Below, in pieces: positions 63,829 to 64,000 of a DNA stretch of 64,000 nt. The notes under the pieces were generated by a model. The model was not told the DNA's origin. It was given only the letters and a program-made list of their open reading frames with translations, and did no database searches. The translations under genes and the position numbers were made by a program. The stretch spans positions 2,189,901 to 2,253,900 of the forward strand of contig NZ_LT977071.1 in the NCBI RefSeq assembly GCF_900250075.1, in the 5' to 3' direction. This DNA is from Cupriavidus taiwanensis (lineage in GTDB: Bacteria; Pseudomonadota; Gammaproteobacteria; Burkholderiales; Burkholderiaceae). Each line of letters begins with the position of its first letter. Position 1 is the first letter of the stretch.

Positions 63829-64000
63829 CAGCGCGAACTCGTAATCCGATGTATCCAGCCTGGAGACGCGGTACTCGACGCGCTCGTTCTGGTACGACGA
63901 AGCCACCCGCAGGATCTTCAGCATCGCGGTGCCGACGGGGACGCCCAGCAGTTCGTGGTCTTCCTCGTCGGCCAGCGCGGCGCGCAGGCGCTCTTCGGTG
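63817..64000 (-). CDS. C-terminal part of a GntR-family regulator (UTRA domain), cut by the window edge
   Basis: The last 60 codons, ending LDTSDYEFALSQP. The segment ELLGVPVGTAMLKILRVASS, then YQNERVEYRVSR, is the C-terminal UTRA effector domain of HutC-type GntR regulators. The N-terminal DNA-binding part lies outside the window. Its closeness to the PurA-like cluster suggests catabolic control, but its target cannot be judged. Confidence 0.75.
   Translation of the reverse strand, partial: TEERLRAALADEEDHELLGVPVGTAMLKILRVASSYQNERVEYRVSRLDTSDYEFALSQP

Overview
The window is high-GC DNA with very dense gene packing, many ATGA stop/start overlaps and many LysR/AraC regulators. It carries a Bug-type (tripartite tricarboxylate) periplasmic receptor and a 108-residue protein resembling the Ralstonia/Cupriavidus-type DUF1484 family. 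Together these point to a beta-proteobacterium of the Burkholderiaceae, most likely Cupriavidus or Ralstonia. It reads as chromosomal or chromid accessory/catabolic DNA. I see no rRNA, tRNA, CRISPR array, intact insertion sequence or replication origin.

Layout. 1-6 kb: an isochorismatase-fold protein lacking its catalytic residues, then a cluster of universal stress proteins, a zinc alcohol dehydrogenase and a phosphoribosyltransferase-hydrolase fusion behind a perfect FNR/ANR box (low-oxygen response), then an arginase. 6-9 kb: a TetR regulator with a 3-hydroxyisobutyrate-dehydrogenase-like enzyme, and an AraC/VOC pair. 9-16 kb: envelope and secreted proteins (alkyl sulfatase with a coupled partner, an exported SurE-like phosphatase with a lipoprotein, a Sel1 lipoprotein with a CsgG-like lipoprotein). 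16-23 kb: a worn stretch with a 126-bp duplicate of the 3' end of dnaE2, a truncated isochorismatase, a UvrA2-like ATPase, and about 1.2 kb of atypical non-coding DNA with a perfect 16-bp-stem hairpin.

23-31 kb: the SOS mutagenesis cassette imuA-imuB-dnaE2 (minus strand, perfect LexA box), divergent from a hipBA toxin-antitoxin pair with palindromic operators, then an EamA exporter. 31-36 kb: a three-subunit molybdenum hydroxylase (2Fe-2S, FAD, Mo subunits, each pair overlapping by ATGA). 36-43 kb: an AraC regulator divergent from a four-gene operon (ferredoxin-like-fold protein, Dabb protein, SDR, quinone oxidoreductase), then an MFS carrier, class II aldolase and LysR. 43-49 kb: two exported proteins, and a 1189-residue fused indolepyruvate:ferredoxin oxidoreductase divergent from a LysR.

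49-56 kb: Bug receptor, LysR, a swivel-first aconitase/isopropylmalate-dehydratase-like enzyme, another LysR and a GlxA-type regulator. 56-58 kb: NmrA-like and OsmC/Ohr-like proteins. 58-64 kb: the most unusual locus, a tight operon of RidA-like protein, adenylosuccinate-synthetase paralogue and flavin-binding PPOX-like protein, ending in a textbook terminator. It is flanked by an AraC regulator, a divergent arylformamidase-like hydrolase, an MFS carrier and a truncated GntR regulator at the window edge.

All functional names come from recognising motifs and architecture by eye. No database search was run.
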